A stretch of 64,000 nt of DNA, from NCBI RefSeq assembly GCF_007677875.1, contig NZ_VEDO01000026.1:1-64000 (forward strand), given 5' to 3'. Position 1 is the stretch's first letter; each line of letters opens with the position of its first letter. The notes under the pieces were generated by a model. The model did no database searches and was not told the origin of the DNA. It saw only the letters and a list, made by a program, of their open reading frames with translations. Positions 61,567-64,000 of the stretch are shown here, piece by piece. The stretch comes from Variovorax boronicumulans. GTDB taxonomy: Bacteria; Pseudomonadota; Gammaproteobacteria; Burkholderiales; Burkholderiaceae_C. Made by a program: the position numbers and the translations under genes.

Positions 61567-62567
61567 TGGCCTGGCTGCCCGACGCCCCCACCGTGGCCAG
61601 CGCCACCTTCAAGGTGCTGGACGGCCCGGGTGCGGGCGGCGCGCCGTTCGAGCTGCAGTTCAACCCGGCCTCGCTCGAATACACCATCAGCAACGAGTTC
61701 GACGACCGCAACGGCAACAACGGTGCGCGCCAGTTCGTCAAGAAGAGCACCGGCAAGCTCAGCATGACGCTGGTGTTCGACACCACCGAAACCGGCGTCT
61801 CCGTGCGCGATGTCACGGCCCACATCAGCGGCCTCCTGGAGCCGGCGAAGGACGGCAGCAAGCAATTCGCGCCCAAGGTCGAGTTCGGCTGGGGCAGCTA
61901 CCGCTTTCGCGGCGTCATCGAGCAGTTCAAGGAGGCGCTGGACTTCTTCTCGGCCGAAGGCGTGCCGCTGCGCTCGTCCATCGCGCTCACGCTGGCGAGC
62001 CAGGAGGTCGAGTTCCAGAGCAACAAGCGCCCGGCCCCGCCGGTGGACCGCAGCCTGCCGGCCGATCCGGTCAGCGCCGCGCCCGGCGCCGGCGCCGCCA
62101 GCGTGGCCAACGCGCTGGGCGACCCACGCGCCGCGCGCGCCATCGCCAGCGCCAATGCCTCGGCCAGCCTGCGCTTCGGCGCCGAGGCGGGGCTGTCGGT
62201 GGGCGGCGGCGTAACGCTCTCGGCCGCGGCGGACTTTTCGGCCGGTGCCGGGCTATCGCTGGGTGCGGGTGCGGGCCTGTCGATCGGTGCGGGCGCCGGC
62301 GTCGGCATCGGCGCCAGCGCGGGTGTCGGCCTCAGCGTCGGCGCCGCACTGACGGCCACGGCCGGCCCGGCCTTCGCGGGCCTGTCCATCGCACCGCCCA
62401 ACGTGTCCGTCGACCTGGGTGCCGCGCGCGCGAGCCTGCTGCCGGCGCCGCCCCTGGCCGGCGCCGCTTTCGGCCCGGGCGGCCGGGCCGTGGTGCAGGC
62501 CGGCGGCAGCCTCCGTGCCGAGGTTGGCGTCCAGGCGGACCTGCATGGCCGCATCCAGTTCGGTTGA
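61566..62567 (+). CDS. CIS tube/LysM-type adaptor (Afp7-like) with Gly/Ala/Ser-rich tail
   Basis: 333 aa. Residues about 10-155 are the contractile-injection-system tube/adaptor domain (FKVLDGPGAGGAPFELQFNP, STGKLSMTLVFDTTETG, EFGWGSYRFRGVIEQ). In relatives a LysM domain follows. Here 178-200 retains only a faint LysM-like trace (GDPRAARAIASANAS), and residues about 205-262 are low-complexity with roughly ten-residue Gly/Ala/Ser/Val/Leu repeats (GAGAGLSLGAGAGLSIG style). The tail might form a rigid beta-type rod. Role: links tube to baseplate hub. Confidence 0.88.
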   Translation: MAWLPDAPTVASATFKVLDGPGAGGAPFELQFNPASLEYTISNEFDDRNGNNGARQFVKKSTGKLSMTLVFDTTETGVSVRDVTAHISGLLEPAKDGSKQFAPKVEFGWGSYRFRGVIEQFKEALDFFSAEGVPLRSSIALTLASQEVEFQSNKRPAPPVDRSLPADPVSAAPGAGAASVANALGDPRAARAIASANASASLRFGAEAGLSVGGGVTLSAAADFSAGAGLSLGAGAGLSIGAGAGVGIGASAGVGLSVGAALTATAGPAFAGLSIAPPNVSVDLGAARASLLPAPPLAGAAFGPGGRAVVQAGGSLRAEVGVQADLHGRIQFG

Positions 62568-62578
62568 GGAGCAAGAGC

Positions 62579-62743
62579 ATGGCCGTCACCTTCGAAGAAG
62601 TCAGCGCCGAGATCAGCCCCCCGCCGCCGCCCGAGGCGCCGGCGCCGGCCGCCGCCGCGACCGACAGCGCGGCGCTGGCCGAACAGATCGAGCAGACCCT
62701 GCGCGTGCGCGCCGAGCGCGAGACCCGCCTCTGTGACCGGTAG
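62579..62743 (+). CDS. Small eCIS-cluster protein
   Basis: 54 aa, 11 bp after the adaptor gene with GGAG/GAGG upstream. Proline-rich start (SPPPPPEAPAPAAAA) and a basic/acidic helix at the end (ALAEQIEQTLRVRAERETRL). Family not recognised, but a small ORF between the adaptor and the hub gene is a repeated feature of eCIS operons. Ends 6 bases before the next ATG. Confidence 0.65.
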   Translation: MAVTFEEVSAEISPPPPPEAPAPAAAATDSAALAEQIEQTLRVRAERETRLCDR

Positions 62744-62749
62744 ACCCAG

Positions 62750-63832
62750 ATGACCGAAGCCACCCTGAGCCGCAGCGCCATCTTCAGTGCGCGTCCCACG
62801 CTGCGCATCGCCGGGCAGGAGGACGCGCGGCTCAGCACGCAGCTGCTGGCGCTGCGCATGGAAGAGAACGAGGGCGGCCTCTCGCACCTGGAGCTGCGGC
62901 TGAACAACTGGGTCGCGACCGACGGCAGCCCCGAGCTCGCGTTCGACGCCGGCTCCACGCTGCGGCTGGGCGCCGAACTGGCGGTCTACAGCGGCGATGC
63001 GGCGGCGCCCACCGAAATCTTCCAAGGCCGCGTGAGCGCGCTCGAGATGGTCTGCGACTACGGCAAGCCGCCCGAGCTCGTGGTGCTGGCCGAGGACTCG
63101 CTGGGCGCCGCCCGCCGCGCGCGCCGCACGCGCGTCTACACCGACCAGTCGCCAGCCGAGGTGGCGCGCGCCGTCGCCGCGGAACTGGGCCTGGCCGCCG
63201 ACGTGACCGCGCTGGACCAGCCGCGCGGCACCTGGGCCCAGCTGGACGAGACCGACCTGGGGTTCCTGCGCCGGCTGCTCGCGCGCTTCGATGCCGACCT
63301 GCAGGTGGTCGGCCAGCGCCTGCAGGTGGCGCCGCGCGGCGAGGTGCAGCGAGGCAGCCTGGAACTGCTGCTCTACAGCCAGCTCGCGCGCGTGCGCATC
63401 ACGGCCGACCTGGCCGAACAGGTCAGCGCCGTCAGCGTCTCGGGCTGGAATGCGCGTGACGGCGCGCCCGTCAGCGGCGAAGCCAGCGCACTCGCACACG
63501 GCGGGCCCGGCAGCGGCCGCAGCGGGCCGAACTGGGCCACCGATGCGCTGGGTGCGCGTCCGCTGCACCTGGCCGGCCCGGCCGTGCAGACGGACGCAGA
63601 AGCCCGCGCCGTGGCCGAGGCCGCGTTCGACCAGCGCGCGCGCCGCTTCGTACGCGCCGAGGGCGTCGCCGAAGGCAATGCGCGCCTGCGCGTGGGCTGC
63701 CATGTGCGGCTGGCCGGCATCGCGCCGCAGTTCGACAACAGCTACTACGTGGTGCAGGCCCGCCATCTGTTCGACCAGCGCCAGGGCTACCGCACCGAAT
63801 TCCAGGCCGAGACGGCCTACCTGGGGACCTGA
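62750..63832 (+). CDS. eCIS hub protein (gpD/VgrG-like, Afp8-type N-terminal part)
   Basis: 360 aa. Fold pattern of phage late-control D / VgrG base: ARPTLRIAGQEDARLSTQLL, the FQGRVSALEMVCDYGKPPELVVLAEDS strand region, and a late RLRVGCHVRLAGIAPQFDNSYYVVQARH segment typical of the family. Trimers of this protein form the base of the central spike. Its stop overlaps the next ATG (ATGA), which encodes the gpV-like part, so base and spike are encoded by two coupled genes here. Confidence 0.87.
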   Translation: MTEATLSRSAIFSARPTLRIAGQEDARLSTQLLALRMEENEGGLSHLELRLNNWVATDGSPELAFDAGSTLRLGAELAVYSGDAAAPTEIFQGRVSALEMVCDYGKPPELVVLAEDSLGAARRARRTRVYTDQSPAEVARAVAAELGLAADVTALDQPRGTWAQLDETDLGFLRRLLARFDADLQVVGQRLQVAPRGEVQRGSLELLLYSQLARVRITADLAEQVSAVSVSGWNARDGAPVSGEASALAHGGPGSGRSGPNWATDALGARPLHLAGPAVQTDAEARAVAEAAFDQRARRFVRAEGVAEGNARLRVGCHVRLAGIAPQFDNSYYVVQARHLFDQRQGYRTEFQAETAYLGT

Positions 63833-64000
63833 TGCAACGCGACCTGCCTTTCCTGACCCCGCCGCCCTGGGCCGCGCTGGCCCAGCTCGCGCGTGTGGTC
63901 TCGCTGGACGATCCCGAGCGCCTGAACCGCGTGCAGATCCGCCTGCTCGCCTTCGACGGCGCCGCAAACCAGGACGCGCCGCTCTGGGCCCGCGTGGTCG
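63832..64000 (+). CDS. Baseplate/spike protein gpV-like (partial, cut by window end)
   Basis: First 56 codons only, beginning MQRDLPFLTPPPWAALAQLA. The RLNRVQIRLLAFDGAANQDA-PLWARVV part is the OB-fold start of phage gpV/Afp8 spike proteins, with the conserved ...W.RVV strand. Starts on the last bases of the hub gene. The rest lies beyond the window. Confidence 0.75.
   Translation, partial: MQRDLPFLTPPPWAALAQLARVVSLDDPERLNRVQIRLLAFDGAANQDAPLWARVV

Noticed and set aside
53578-64000. Prophage or type VI secretion system
   Set aside because: No head, portal, terminase, integrase or lysis gene in view and no TssJ/L/M, ClpV or Hcp/VgrG arrangement typical of T6SS. DUF4255 plus two sheath/tube pairs favours eCIS.

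Overview
The window is very GC-rich DNA with dense, short-gapped operons. Five Bug/TctC-type solute receptors, LysR and GntR regulators, a DUF2946/TonB/YcnI-PCuAC copper operon and abundant small intergenic repeats point to a betaproteobacterium of the Burkholderiales, most likely Comamonadaceae (Variovorax/Acidovorax-like). The species cannot be fixed from the sequence. I see no rRNA, tRNA, CRISPR array, transposase or integrase.

Layout: (1) 185-5928, a co-directional set of an SMC/SbcC-like ATPase, a small J-domain protein and three proteins of unknown family. (2) 5936-11789, a citrate-synthase-like enzyme with an N-terminal helix-turn-helix, divergent from a catabolic operon (2-hydroxyacid dehydrogenase, Bug receptor, FAH-family hydrolase, SDR, second Bug receptor). 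(3) 11793-24770, a mixed region: TerC, NTF2-like, MscS, AEC transporter, a LysR/tartrate dehydrogenase/Bug unit, a NAD(P)-binding protein facing a LysR gene across a perfect inverted repeat, an MBOAT/SGNH O-acyltransferase pair, a peroxiredoxin and an ALDH7-type dehydrogenase. (4) 24834-29571, an aliphatic-sulfonate/taurine-type ABC system with two tandem receptors and a TauD-family dioxygenase. (5) 29737-44896, a UvrA paralogue, a glycine-zipper protein, a four-domain rhodanese, a GGT-like hydrolase with a Bug receptor, a GntR regulator coupled to a XenA-like ene-reductase, a sterol-desaturase-like membrane enzyme, a GAF/receiver pair, an orphan spore-coat-U protein, TfoX-N and a patatin. (6) 44912-48744, a copper-responsive TonB operon. 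(7) 49113-52912, sulfonate metabolism: a Bug gene with an apparent frameshift in its signal peptide, an SsuD-like monooxygenase, an acyl-CoA-dehydrogenase C-terminal fragment, a candidate small RNA and a CysB-type LysR regulator.

(8) 53578-64000 (running off the window) is the most striking part: the first half of an extracellular contractile injection system (eCIS, Afp/PVC-like). A naked sigma-54 activator (AAA+ plus Fis-type HTH) is followed by an inverted repeat and a near-consensus -24/-12 promoter. Then come a small winged-helix-like protein, a Pvc16/DUF4255 protein, an unknown protein, sheath, tube, a 714-bp palindromic repeat element, a second sheath, a second tube, a CIS tube/LysM-type adaptor with an unusual Gly-rich tail, a small protein, a VgrG/gpD-like hub and the start of a gpV-like spike protein. 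No capsid, terminase or integrase genes are visible.

Two repeat families cut across the genes. One is a long palindrome whose right arm recurs at the very start of the window. The other is a roughly 110-130 bp element present three times, always 8-11 nt after a stop codon and in the sense orientation, with a hairpin whose stem covaries between copies.
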